Shown piece after piece: positions 19,027-29,153 of a stretch of DNA of 64,000 bases (positions are counted from its first letter, which is position 1; every line of letters starts with the position of its first letter). Under the pieces are notes generated by a model. The model worked only from the letters and a program-made list of their open reading frames with translations, was not told the DNA's origin and searched no databases. The stretch is from Pectinatus brassicae (GTDB lineage Bacteria; Bacillota; Negativicutes; Selenomonadales; Selenomonadaceae). Location: NCBI RefSeq assembly GCF_014201835.1, contig NZ_JACHFH010000009.1:1-64000 (forward strand). The letters are read 5' to 3'. Made by a program: the position numbers and the translations under genes.

Positions 19027-19183
19027 CTAATACACTTCCTCTCTAAAATTTATAATTTTTTACTAAGAACTCTACTCAATTGGTATTTATACATTAGAAA
19101 GAATCATTAAATATCTTTAAACTATTATTATAGTTAATTCATTAAAAAGTATTAAATTCCCTGCCTGCAAAATTTCAATATAA

Positions 19184-19406
19184 TAAAAAGAGCTGCTATA
19201 TCTATATTTTGCAGATAATTCCTTTATAAGGAACCATCATTGCCAAGCAGCTAATAAAGTACTCCTACTTTTTCAGCCCTATAGATATAACAACTCTGTG
19301 ACATATTCCCAACACTTAAGGTTTTATCATTTAAAGTGGGGGGTTCTCGTTCGATATAACTATCGTTATAAGCCTAAGCGAGCTAACCCCGTGTGTCTCA
19401 CGGTTC
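19184..19406 (-). ncRNA. Candidate structured RNA between clpX and lon
   Basis: The minus strand has a perfect -10 box TATAAT (19413-19418) with a TSS near 19406. The RNA would then contain a hairpin CCGTG-AGACA-CACGG, a long hairpin closed by GGGGTT/AACCCC, a hairpin CACTT-TAA/TTAAGTG, a hairpin AAAGTA-GGAG-TACTTT, and a last hairpin AGCTGC/GCAGCT (19191-19252) with CTTTTTATTA after it. There is no ORF with a ribosome binding site. It fits a sRNA of about 220 nt, but I cannot assign it to 6S, tmRNA or another known class. The -35 is poor (TTAAAC). Confidence 0.45.
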
Positions 19407-19463
19407 TTGTCAATTATATACTACCAGAAACATCTAGTTTAAGATTACTAACGGCAATAATAT

Positions 19464-20744
19464 TTATGCTGATTCTTCACTTGTTATTGCTTTTTTCGCA
19501 GGCTGCTTCTTCTTGTTACCATAAGTCAACAAAGGATCTATACCCTCTTCCACAACCTCTTTGGTAATACGACAAGCAGTAACACCTTTTGTCGAAGGTA
19601 TCTCAAACATAACATTGCGCATTATTTTTTCAATTATTGAACGTAAGCCACGTGCCCCAGTTTTTCGCTTCATAGCATCCTTCGCTATTGACCTTAATGC
19701 TTCCTTGTCAAATTCCAAATTAACACTATCCATTTCCAGCATTTTCTTATACTGTTTTACTAGTGCATTTTTGGGTTTCACTAAAATATCTATTAAAGCC
19801 TCTTCATCTAAGGCATCAAGTGTTACTACAATTGGCAAACGACCAATAAACTCTGGAATCAAGCCATTTTTCAAAAAGTCTTCCGGCAAAACATGGTGAA
19901 AAGCTTCCCCGGTATTATAGACCTTATGACTCTTTACCTCAGCACCAAATCCCATATTTTTTTCACCGCGACGATTTTCAATGATTTTTTCCAAACCATC
20001 AAAAGCTCCACCGCAAATAAATAATATATTAGTCGTGTCAATTTGTATTAATTCCTGATGTGGATGTTTTCTGCCGCCTTGTGGTGGCACATTGGCAACG
20101 GTTCCTTCTAAAATCTTTAATAATGCCTGCTGTACTCCTTCACCAGAAACATCACGTGTTATTGATGGATTTTCTGATTTACGGGCAATTTTATCGATTT
20201 CATCAATATATATTATGCCTTTTTCTGCTTTTTCTATATCATAATCTGCTGCTTGTATAAGTTTGAGTAAGATATTTTCCACATCTTCTCCAACATAGCC
20301 GGCTTCAGTCAACGATGTAGCATCAGCAATAGCAAAAGGGACATTAATTATCCGTGCCATAGTCTGCGCCAATAAGGTTTTTCCTGAACCAGTAGGTCCC
20401 AGCATAAGAATATTAGATTTTTGTAATTCGATATCATTATGCTTTAACCCTGCATTTATTCGTTTATAATGATTATAAACCGCTACAGACAAGGTCTTTT
20501 TGGCTTCTTCCTGGCCAATAATGTATTGGTCAAGTATAACTTTTATCTCCTTGGGTTTGGGTATATCTTTAAGTTCCACTTCGATTCCGTCAGTTAACTC
20601 TTCTTCTATTATTTCATTGCACAATTCAATACATTCATCGCAAATGTATACACCAGGTCCTGCTACGAGCTTTCGAACCTGTGTTTGTGGTTTACCACAG
20701 AACGAACATTTGAGTTGGCCTTTTTCGTCACCGAATTTTAACAT
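19464..20744 (-). CDS. clpX: ClpX ATP-dependent unfoldase subunit
   Basis: Unfolds proteins and feeds them to ClpP. An N-terminal C4 zinc-binding domain (CSFCGKP, then CDECIELC) is followed by AAA+ Walker [10 protein letters not shown], Walker [12 protein letters not shown], and the IGF-like loop region [10 protein letters not shown]-terminal KKKQPAKK tail. I choose ATG 20744 (MLKFGDEKG): AGAGGTG lies 7 bases before it. The longer GTG start (20753) would overlap that site. It follows clpP on the same strand with about 37 bases between, the usual Firmicutes order. Confidence 0.97.
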   Translation of the reverse strand: MLKFGDEKGQLKCSFCGKPQTQVRKLVAGPGVYICDECIELCNEIIEEELTDGIEVELKDIPKPKEIKVILDQYIIGQEEAKKTLSVAVYNHYKRINAGLKHNDIELQKSNILMLGPTGSGKTLLAQTMARIINVPFAIADATSLTEAGYVGEDVENILLKLIQAADYDIEKAEKGIIYIDEIDKIARKSENPSITRDVSGEGVQQALLKILEGTVANVPPQGGRKHPHQELIQIDTTNILFICGGAFDGLEKIIENRRGEKNMGFGAEVKSHKVYNTGEAFHHVLPEDFLKNGLIPEFIGRLPIVVTLDALDEEALIDILVKPKNALVKQYKKMLEMDSVNLEFDKEALRSIAKDAMKRKTGARGLRSIIEKIMRNVMFEIPSTKGVTACRITKEVVEEGIDPLLTYGNKKKQPAKKAITSEESA

Positions 20745-20780
20745 TTTTATCACCTCTTCCTTGGAAATAAGACGAAGCTC

Positions 20781-21398
20781 TTATTTATTGTCCGATTTCT
20801 TGGCTTTATCAGCATCTTCTGGTCTGATTATAACATCATCGATAAGCCCATAAGCCTTAGCTTCAGCCGCAGACATAAAATTATCGCGTTCGGTATCAAG
20901 TTCGATTTTTTCTTCCTTTTGACCGGTATGACGCATTAGGATTTCATTCAAAATTTTTCTGGCCCGCAATAATTCTTTCGCCTGTATCTGAACATCAGTA
21001 GACTGTCCCTGCGCACCACCCAGTGGCTGATGTATCATTATACGGGAATAAGGCAATGCGAAGCGTTTACCGGCAGCTCCAGCTGTCAGCAGCAGCGAAC
21101 CCATACTAGCTGCCTGTCCCATACATATAGTGGATACATCTGGCTTTATGTACTGCATAGTATCATAAATAGCAAGTCCTGCAGTAACAACACCGCCAGG
21201 GCTGTTTATATATAAATGTATGTCTTTATCAGGATCTTCCGATTCTAAAAACAACAATTGTGCTATTACTACATTAGCAACATTATCATCAATAGGACCA
21301 CCAAGAAAAATTATACGATCTTTTAGTAAGCGTGAATAAATATCATATGCACGTTCTGCTCTGCCTGACTGTTCAACGACCATTGGTACATAATTCAT
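20781..21398 (-). CDS. clpP: ClpP protease, catalytic subunit
   Basis: Serine protease forming a tetradecamer with ClpX. Catalytic triad S98 (QAASMGS), H123 (MIHQPLGG) and D172 (ERDNFM) is in place. 205 aa is slightly longer than average, with a lysine-rich tail. It lies between tig and clpX, with RBS-bearing gaps of under 40 bases, so the tig-clpP-clpX order is conserved. Confidence 0.97.
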   Translation of the reverse strand: MNYVPMVVEQSGRAERAYDIYSRLLKDRIIFLGGPIDDNVANVVIAQLLFLESEDPDKDIHLYINSPGGVVTAGLAIYDTMQYIKPDVSTICMGQAASMGSLLLTAGAAGKRFALPYSRIMIHQPLGGAQGQSTDVQIQAKELLRARKILNEILMRHTGQKEEKIELDTERDNFMSAAEAKAYGLIDDVIIRPEDADKAKKSDNK

Positions 21399-21434
21399 AA
21401 CGACTCACTCCTCCCTTTTCGGAGAATTATACAA

Positions 21435-22724
21435 CTATTTTGCTAAATTGTCTACAATAAACTGTGCAGCTTTTTGACGACGAATTGTATCGTAAAGGCT
21501 AGCAATATAACCATTTTTAGTTATAATCTTTTTAACTTCTTTGGCAGTGCTGCCATAACGTGCTGCCATTAAAGCAATTTCAGTATCAACTTCTTTATCT
21601 TCTACTTTAACGCCTTCAGCTGCTGCGATAGTTTCTAAAACAAGATCAGTCTTAACAGCCTGTTGTGCTGTCTCACGATATGAATCACGAAGTTTAGCCA
21701 TATCAGTGTTGCTGTATTGAAGATATTGTTCCATTTTCATGCCATGTTGTTCAAGGCTGGCATTTAATTCATTAAGCATGCTGTTTACACGATTATCAAT
21801 CATGACATCAGGTATTTCTACAGCTGCATTATCAGCTGCTGCTTTCATAGCATTGTTTCTTAATTCGCCTTCAGCACGTGATTGTGCAGATTTTATCATA
21901 TTCTCACGTAAATTTTTCTTTAAATCTTCTACTGTTTCATAAGAAGTAGAACTTTTTACGAATTCATCATTTAATTCAGGAAGTTCCTGTATTTTAATAG
22001 CCTTTATTTTGCAATGGAACATTGCATCTTTGCCAGCTAAAGATTTTTCATGATATTCTTCAGGGAATTTTACAGATACATCTTTTTCTTCACCAACTTT
22101 AGAGCCAATAAGTTGTTCTTCAAATCCAGCAATAAAATGGCCGGAACCAATCTGAAGCGGATAATCTTTACCTTCGCCGCCTTCAAAAGCTTCACCATCA
22201 ACAGTACCTAAGAAATCTAAAGTTACAAAATTGTCATTTGCAACAACAGCATCTTCAGCAGCATCTACCATTTTAGCATGATGTCCACGCATATTTTTGA
22301 TTTGTTCATCAATTTCTTCATCGCTTACTTCAGCTTTTGGCATTTCAATCGTAAGACCTTTATAATCACCCAAAGTAACTTCAGGTTTTGCTGTAACTGT
22401 AGCTTTAAATACTACATCTTTACCTTCTTCTAAAGTAACAATTTCAATTTGCGGACGATCTACTGGTTCAACTTTTTCCTGAGCTAAAGCTTCATCAAAA
22501 GCTTTAGGTGCAAGAATTTCAAAAGCTTCATCCAAAATAGTCTGCATACCAATATTTTGAACAAGAATATGCTTAGGTGCATGACCTTTTCTAAATCCTG
22601 GGATATTAACACGATTACCTAACTGCTTGCAAGCAGCTGTTACAGCCTTGGCAAGTTCATCTGCCGGCATTTCTATAGTTAGAACCAATTTCTGGCTGTC
22701 TGCTTTTTCTGTACTGACTTTCAT
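21435..22724 (-). CDS. tig: Trigger factor (ribosome-bound chaperone, peptidyl-prolyl isomerase)
   Basis: Binds nascent chains at the ribosome exit site. The ribosome-binding signature is GFRKGHAPKHIL (near 45); the PPIase region has NFVTLDFLGTVDGEAFEGGEG and a helical C-terminal domain follows. Start moved to ATG 22724 (MKVSTEKADSQ), which has GGAGG 9 bases upstream; the longer frame to 22790 adds 22 residues that do not resemble trigger factor. First of the tig-clpP-clpX-lon group. Confidence 0.95.
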   Translation of the reverse strand: MKVSTEKADSQKLVLTIEMPADELAKAVTAACKQLGNRVNIPGFRKGHAPKHILVQNIGMQTILDEAFEILAPKAFDEALAQEKVEPVDRPQIEIVTLEEGKDVVFKATVTAKPEVTLGDYKGLTIEMPKAEVSDEEIDEQIKNMRGHHAKMVDAAEDAVVANDNFVTLDFLGTVDGEAFEGGEGKDYPLQIGSGHFIAGFEEQLIGSKVGEEKDVSVKFPEEYHEKSLAGKDAMFHCKIKAIKIQELPELNDEFVKSSTSYETVEDLKKNLRENMIKSAQSRAEGELRNNAMKAAADNAAVEIPDVMIDNRVNSMLNELNASLEQHGMKMEQYLQYSNTDMAKLRDSYRETAQQAVKTDLVLETIAAAEGVKVEDKEVDTEIALMAARYGSTAKEVKKIITKNGYIASLYDTIRRQKAAQFIVDNLAK

Positions 22725-22937
22725 TTTATAAAATAACCTCCTAAAATTATAATGTAAAACGACCCATTGGGAATGAAGGCCGCAGTACACCTAATATACT
22801 ATAAGCATAATAACATAAACCCTTTGCAAATACAAGCCTTTACATGCTGTAACGGACTAGCTGTCATCATACTTTTATATCTGTAAAAATAGTACTATTT
22901 ATTTATCCCATAAATAATTTTGTTTTATATATAAAAC

Positions 22938-22962
22938 AAAAAAACCCGGCATATAGCCGGGA
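22938..22962 (-). terminator. Terminator of the tRNA-Gly array
   Basis: Minus-strand hairpin CCCGGC-TATAT-GCCGGG followed by TTTTTTT, 9 bases past the last tRNA. Confidence 0.95.
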
Positions 22963-22970
22963 TTATATTC

Positions 22971-23045
22971 TGGAGCGGAAAACGAGGCTCGAACTCGCGA
23001 CCCCCACCTTGGCAAGGTGGTGCTCTACCACTGAGCTACTTCCGC
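22971..23045 (-). tRNA. tRNA-Gly (GCC), copy 1 of 4
   Basis: Anticodon loop TTGCCAA flanked by CCACC/GGTGG; CCA encoded; acceptor begins GCGGAAG. The last gene transcribed in the array. Confidence 0.96.
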
Positions 23046-23050
23046 AGATA

Positions 23051-23125
23051 TGGAGCGGGAAACGAGGCTCGAACTCGCGACCCCCACCTTGGCAAGGTGG
23101 TGCTCTACCACTGAGCTACTCCCGC
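23051..23125 (-). tRNA. tRNA-Gly (GCC), copy 2 of 4
   Basis: Same body as copy 1, but the acceptor begins GCGGGAG with the compensating CCCGC end. Spacer of 5 bases to copy 1. Confidence 0.96.
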
Positions 23126-23131
23126 ATATTA

Positions 23132-23206
23132 TGGAGCGGAAAACGAGGCTCGAACTCGCGACCCCCACCTTGGCAAGGTGGTGCTCTACCACTGAGCTAC
23201 TTCCGC
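23132..23206 (-). tRNA. tRNA-Gly (GCC), copy 3 of 4
   Basis: Acceptor GCGGAAG, as in copy 1; spacer 6 bases. The alternation of two acceptor types suggests duplication of a pair. Confidence 0.96.
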
Positions 23207-23212
23207 ATATTA

Positions 23213-23287
23213 TGGAGCGGGAAACGAGGCTCGAACTCGCGACCCCCACCTTGGCAAGGTGGTGCTCTACCACTGAGCTATTCCCGC
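23213..23287 (-). tRNA. tRNA-Gly (GCC), copy 4 of 4
   Basis: Acceptor GCGGGAA, close to copy 2 but with A at position 7. First gene transcribed in the array, behind a consensus promoter. Confidence 0.96.
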
Positions 23288-23318
23288 TTGTTTGCTATCA
23301 ACCACAGCAACGGATATT

Positions 23319-23346
23319 ATTATACACTATACAAAATAAATGTCAA
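23319..23346 (-). promoter_or_regulatory. Consensus promoter of the tRNA-Gly array
   Basis: Minus strand: TTGACA (23341-23346), 16-bp spacer, TATAAT (23319-23324), about 30 bases before tRNA copy 4. Both boxes are perfect. The remaining gap to 23541 (about 195 bases) shows a TATAAT at 23501-23506 that may serve the next plus-strand gene. Confidence 0.9.
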
Positions 23347-23541
23347 TACTTAAATTAAAAAAATCATATTAAAAATTTTATACTATATTTACTTTTCCCC
23401 ATTTTTCCGGCCCTATCACTCCAAGTACAGTAATTATTAATTTTTCTTACAATGACAAAAATATTATAACCACTATCTGATAATAAACCACTATTTATGC
23501 TATAATAAAAAAAACTTTACTTATAAGGATGTGACTTTCTC

Positions 23542-24852
23542 GTGGACGTTCCCGAGACCGATTTATTTTTTATTTTACTGATTATTATATTTTTTATCAA
23601 TAGTTTTTTTATCCTACTGCGCACAGCTCTTGTCGAATCGCATAAGAGTCAGTTAGAAAAAAATCTTAACAACAATGATATACGCTTAGAAAAAGCTGCT
23701 GTCATCATTGACGAAACCGATAATTTACTGACAGGTTTTTCCATTTGTACCATCTGTCTAAATTTTTTCATTGGTATAATAACGTTTTTTGCAACCATCC
23801 CCTATTTCTATTACCTAATGGAAAAATTGCCCATAAAATTCACCTATTCTTATGAACTGGCCTTTTTGCTTGGTGCCATCATCACTTTATTTATAGATAT
23901 ATTGTTTGCTAATCATTTGCCCAAAAAGATAGCACAGATAAAACCAGAATTTTATATCATACACAATTTATCTTTTCTAGTTATTTTTAATAAAGTTATA
24001 CAGCCGCCAATCATTTTTTTATCCTATGCTGTAAATTTTATTCTAATGATAACCGGTTCTAACCCCCCCGATAACGATTCCGTTACTGAAGACGAAGTAA
24101 AAGATCTCATAGAACGTGGTACAGAAGAAGGAACATTTGAAAAAGCCGAGCAGGATATGGTTGACAGCATTTTCCATATGAGCGATCAGACAGCCTACTC
24201 CTTAATGACACCACGTACCCAAATAATTTGGCTTGATATTGAAGATGATTTAATAACCAATCTTAATGTCATCCGAAAAAACCCTCATGAACTTTTTTTA
24301 ATTGGCCGCGATGATTTAGATAATCTTTTAGGAATCATCTACACCAAGGATATATTAAACGCTGCATTATCCAATGATTTATGTGATTTGGCTAAATTTG
24401 TAAAGAAGCCCATCTTTGTCCCCCGTTCCATGGAAACATTTCGCGTCCTGGAAAAATTTCGCGACAACAATATCCACGAAGCTGTTGTTGTAGATGAATA
24501 TGGTGGTGTTGTCGGTTTAATAACCTTAAAAGATATCGTTGAAGAAATAATTGGTGATATTTCATCTGTTGAAGAAAAGGAAGCTGTACAAATAATTCAG
24601 CGTACTGAAACTTCTTGGTATATTGACGGATTATATGATATCGATGACTTTAAGGAAAAATTTGACATTGAGGAGCTACCCGGCGAAGAACGTGGTCACT
24701 ATAAAACCATTGGCGGCTTTTTAACCTCATATTTTGGCTATATTCCAAAAACCGCCGAATACAAAATCTGGCAGAATCTAAAATTTGAAGTTGTTGATAT
24801 GGATAGAACTCGTATTGACAAAATTTTAATTACCAAACTTGATAACTATTAA
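23542..24852 (+). CDS. HlyC/CorC (CNNM) family transporter with CBS domains
   Basis: Four hydrophobic segments in the first 190 residues form the DUF21/CNNM membrane domain (FILLIIIFFINSFFILL is the first). Two CBS domains follow (about 205-335; the signature MTPRTQIIWLDIE starts the first), then a CorC_HlyC C-terminal domain (about 345-435). The family is linked to divalent cation (Mg, Co) efflux. The start is GTG at 23542 with AAGGATG about 12 bases upstream. It is a single gene between the tRNA promoter and a bidirectional terminator. Confidence 0.88.
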   Translation: MDVPETDLFFILLIIIFFINSFFILLRTALVESHKSQLEKNLNNNDIRLEKAAVIIDETDNLLTGFSICTICLNFFIGIITFFATIPYFYYLMEKLPIKFTYSYELAFLLGAIITLFIDILFANHLPKKIAQIKPEFYIIHNLSFLVIFNKVIQPPIIFLSYAVNFILMITGSNPPDNDSVTEDEVKDLIERGTEEGTFEKAEQDMVDSIFHMSDQTAYSLMTPRTQIIWLDIEDDLITNLNVIRKNPHELFLIGRDDLDNLLGIIYTKDILNAALSNDLCDLAKFVKKPIFVPRSMETFRVLEKFRDNNIHEAVVVDEYGGVVGLITLKDIVEEIIGDISSVEEKEAVQIIQRTETSWYIDGLYDIDDFKEKFDIEELPGEERGHYKTIGGFLTSYFGYIPKTAEYKIWQNLKFEVVDMDRTRIDKILITKLDNY

Positions 24853-24858
24853 TAGAAA

Positions 24859-24905
24859 ATACGCCTGTATAAATTAGTGTTAAATCCAATTTATACAGGC
24901 GTATT
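24859..24905. terminator. Bidirectional terminator between convergent genes
   Basis: Arms of about 17 bp reading ATACGCCTGTATAAATT and its complement, 13-base loop, located 6 bases after the CorC-like stop and just before the MocR stop at 24910. Confidence 0.85.
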
Positions 24906-24909
24906 TATT

Positions 24910-26388
24910 TTACAGTAGTTTCATTATTATTTTTGCCAATTTTGTTATCGCAATGCCAAATTCCTCACAGTTAAGATAGGCATATGATATACGCAAGGAG
25001 TTATTGGGCTTAAAATCATAAACATCTCCCGGTGCTATCAAAATATTATTTTGTACCGCCATAAAAAACAATTTTTCAATTGGAATATATTTATTAAAGG
25101 TCAGCCATATATAAAAGCCCCCCTGTGGTTTATTCCATACGGCAATATCACCAAATAATTTTTTTATGAACGCTAAGGCATTATTACAGCGTTTTTGCAG
25201 CTCGACGCATAAATTTGATAAATGTTTTTCATATAAACCACTGTTAATAAATTCTGCCAAAATTAATTGTGAAATCGAACTGGTTCCATAATCCATCTGC
25301 ATTTTTATATCACCCAGTCGCTGCACAATAGCTTCCGTTGCTACCAGCCAGCCCACCCTAAGACCCGGTGCCAGTGTTTTAGATGCTGTTCCTAAATATA
25401 TTACTAAATCATTTCTGTCTAATGATTTTAGTGACGGCAGCATTACTTTTTTAAAATTCAGTTCCTGATAGGCAGCATCCTCTATAATCGGCAATTGCCG
25501 TTCCTGACAAAATTTTATCAATTCCTGTCTGCGTGACAAGGACATATTAATTCCTGTTGGATTGTGATTGGTTGGTATCGTATATAATATCGGAAATTTT
25601 TTCTCATTAATATCTTTAACAGTTGATGGTATCTGCCAATATTTAATCCCCTGCTTATCAAGGCCTATCCCTTGCAGTTTCATCCCGGCCGACTGGAATA
25701 CTTCCAACGATTTTAGGTACGTCGGCATTTCCATATAAACAGCGGCTTTTTCCTGCATAAGCCCCACCGATATCAATTGCAACCCCTGCAGTGATCCTGA
25801 TGTTATTAATATATTATCTGCTGTTATATTTTTCATTCCTTGCTTATGCAAATGATCTGCCAATGCCTGTCGTAATTGTATGGAGCCTAACGTTTCCAAA
25901 TAACCAAATTTAATATGTTTTTTACTGATTTTACTCAAAACTTTATCCCACATTTTATAAGGAAATAAGTCAGGCGCAATTTCTCCTGTTCCCAACCGCA
26001 ATATATTAGGTTTAAATTCTAAGCGGTTTATTTCCTGGATAATATGATTATTAGCCTTAAAAGCACCTGAATTTATATATTTCCCCCAATCCAATGATGA
26101 GGTTAGCATTACCGACCACGTGTTAGCCTCAACCTTCGTGCCTAAACGACCATAGCTCTTAATAATTCCATACGAAGCCAGCTCCTCCATAGCCGTAACC
26201 ACCGTACTTCTATTGACGCCAAAAATTTCGGCTAATTTGCGCTGCGGTGGCAATTTTGTCCCTATACTCCATTCACCACAGGCAATTTTTTGACAAACGA
26301 AATCCACAATCTGCTGATATAATGGCTTAATCGTGTATTCCTTAGCTTTCCAGCTCACCGGTAAATCAAGTTTATTTTTACTGTTCAT
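24910..26388 (-). CDS. MocR-type GntR regulator with aminotransferase domain
   Basis: A GntR winged helix (residues about 15-85, with KLPPQRKLAEIFGVNRSTV) fused to a class I aminotransferase fold (about 120-492). The PLP lysine lies in LGTASKTLAPGLRVGW and the ring-stacking region in DAAYQE. MocR proteins usually sense PLP-bound metabolites and activate a neighbouring gene while repressing themselves. It is divergent from a LysE exporter, and three TTTGGTTGG repeats lie in the shared intergenic region. ATG follows AAAGGAAATACA. Confidence 0.9.
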   Translation of the reverse strand: MNSKNKLDLPVSWKAKEYTIKPLYQQIVDFVCQKIACGEWSIGTKLPPQRKLAEIFGVNRSTVVTAMEELASYGIIKSYGRLGTKVEANTWSVMLTSSLDWGKYINSGAFKANNHIIQEINRLEFKPNILRLGTGEIAPDLFPYKMWDKVLSKISKKHIKFGYLETLGSIQLRQALADHLHKQGMKNITADNILITSGSLQGLQLISVGLMQEKAAVYMEMPTYLKSLEVFQSAGMKLQGIGLDKQGIKYWQIPSTVKDINEKKFPILYTIPTNHNPTGINMSLSRRQELIKFCQERQLPIIEDAAYQELNFKKVMLPSLKSLDRNDLVIYLGTASKTLAPGLRVGWLVATEAIVQRLGDIKMQMDYGTSSISQLILAEFINSGLYEKHLSNLCVELQKRCNNALAFIKKLFGDIAVWNKPQGGFYIWLTFNKYIPIEKLFFMAVQNNILIAPGDVYDFKPNNSLRISYAYLNCEEFGIAITKLAKIIMKLL

Positions 26389-26397
26389 TGTATTTCC

Positions 26398-26493
26398 TTT
26401 GGTTGGTTTTAAATATTTTTTTGGTTGGATATTTATAAGTTTAATTATACTATAATATTGCTATAAATTAAATATTAACCTGTTTTTGGTTGG
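26398..26493. promoter_or_regulatory. Direct-repeat operator between mocR and lysE
   Basis: TTTGGTTGG occurs at 26398-26406, 26420-26428 and 26485-26493. The first two are 22 bp apart, two helical turns, as expected for a MocR dimer. The second sits just upstream of the lysE -10 box TATAAT (26451-26456), the third overlaps the lysE ribosome binding region, and the first overlaps the mocR leader. Confidence 0.7.
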
Positions 26494-26504
26494 AAAGGAA
26501 CACT

Positions 26505-27134
26505 ATGTATTATTTTCTTGAAGGGTTACTTATCGGGCTGGCTTATCTAGCTCCCATCGGTATGCAAAATTTATATGTAATAAATACTGCCATAAATCAC
26601 AATCGCCACCGTGCCATAATTTCGGCATTAATAGTTATTTTTTTTGATATAACGTTATCCCTGTCGTGTTTTTTTGGCATTGGTACCATGATAGATTATT
26701 TTTCCGCCCTAAAATTAATCATGCTTAGCCTAGGCAGTATTTTACTCATTTATATCGGCTATAAATTAATACAGCACCCTGCACTAAATACGAATACTGA
26801 CACTGTTCCACTCTCATTTACGCAAACTATCTATAAGTCGTGTGTTGTCACCTGGTGCAATCCCCAGGCCATTGTTGACGGTACGATTATGTTAGGAGCT
26901 TTTCATGCTATTTTCAATAACAATCAAGCCATCCTTTTTCTCAGTGGTATCATCAGCGCCTCATTCATTTGGTTTATTGGGTTATCTTTTCTTGTTTCCA
27001 CTTTCAAGCACAAAATAAGCCGTACTATTTTTGCCAGAATAAATCTAGCCTGCGGCATTGTTATTATTTTTTATGGACTTAAATTATTTTATGAATTAAG
27101 CAGCACCTTTATTATCAATAAAAATATATTATAA
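26505..27134 (+). CDS. LysE/ArgO family amino acid exporter
   Basis: About six membrane segments in 209 aa; the N-terminus (YFLEGLLIGLAYLAPIGMQNLYVINTAI) carries the P-I-G-x-Q-N motif of the family, and the CVVTWCNPQAIVDGTIMLGAF segment carries N-P motif residues. The ATG 26505 has AAAGGA 6 bases upstream; the longer TTG start is less likely. Probably controlled by the divergent MocR protein. Substrate (lysine, arginine or other) not readable from sequence. Confidence 0.88.
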   Translation: MYYFLEGLLIGLAYLAPIGMQNLYVINTAINHNRHRAIISALIVIFFDITLSLSCFFGIGTMIDYFSALKLIMLSLGSILLIYIGYKLIQHPALNTNTDTVPLSFTQTIYKSCVVTWCNPQAIVDGTIMLGAFHAIFNNNQAILFLSGIISASFIWFIGLSFLVSTFKHKISRTIFARINLACGIVIIFYGLKLFYELSSTFIINKNIL

Positions 27135-27148
27135 AATCCATTTATTAA

Positions 27149-27178
27149 AACCATAGCCGCAATAAGCTGTGGTTTTTT
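27149..27178 (+). terminator. Terminator of the LysE gene
   Basis: AACCATAGC/GCTGTGGTT stem (one wobble), 8-base loop, TTTTTT. Confidence 0.85.
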
Positions 27179-27184
27179 CTATGT

Positions 27185-27216
27185 AAAACAAAAAGCCACC
27201 CGCAGCAGCAGGTGGC
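27185..27216 (-). terminator. Terminator of pyrG
   Basis: Minus-strand stem GCCACC/GGTGGC enclosing a 10-base loop, then TTTTTG, 12 bases past the pyrG stop. Confidence 0.85.
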
Positions 27217-27227
27217 AGTAATTTTAT

Positions 27228-28862
<1,635 letters not shown>

Positions 28863-28893
28863 CTATATTATTTTTATTTAAATCTTATATTTA

Positions 28894-29127
28894 TTATTCC
28901 TGTGTAATCCACTCAGAAAGCTGCCACATACCATTACCAGCATGACGAAAACGGCTGTCCATATTTATAAGTGTATATATTTCTGATATAGCTGTCGATA
29001 AAGACTGTATTGGTTTATTTTTCTTCTCTATTACCTGCATAATCAAATCTTTGTAAAACATTGTATCGCCCAGCTCAGACAAAATATAGTAAGCTACGTC
29101 CACTTCTGGTTTGTTGGTGAAATCCAT
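28894..29127 (-). CDS. rpoE: RNA polymerase delta subunit (RpoE), short form
   Basis: 77 aa, a HARE-HTH domain only (DVAYYILSELGDTMFYKDLIMQVIEKK ... FRHAGNGMWQLSEW). Delta of Bacillus has in addition a long acidic C-terminal tail, which is missing here. Delta raises recycling of RNA polymerase and affects promoter selection; the tail is what displaces nucleic acid. Placed directly upstream of pyrG (58-base gap) and after argS (26-base gap). AGAGGAAAG precedes the ATG. Confidence 0.75.
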   Translation of the reverse strand: MDFTNKPEVDVAYYILSELGDTMFYKDLIMQVIEKKNKPIQSLSTAISEIYTLINMDSRFRHAGNGMWQLSEWITQE

Positions 29128-29153
29128 TAAGTATCTTTCCTCTCAATTATCTT

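Noticed and set aside
19184-19406. 6S, tmRNA, SRP or RNase P RNA
   Set aside because: None of the conserved motifs of these classes that I can recall is present.
19298-19567. Plus-strand frame of 89 codons between lon and clpX
   Set aside because: It overlaps the candidate RNA hairpins and clpX, has no ribosome binding site and no family likeness.
22971-23287. Evenly spaced repeats resembling a CRISPR array
   Set aside because: Repeats are 75-nt tRNA genes with 5-6 base spacers; no CRISPR array was found anywhere.
23009-23358. Open frames running across the tRNA-Gly array on both strands
   Set aside because: They are repeats of tRNA sequence with no ribosome binding site; the tRNA structure explains the open reading.
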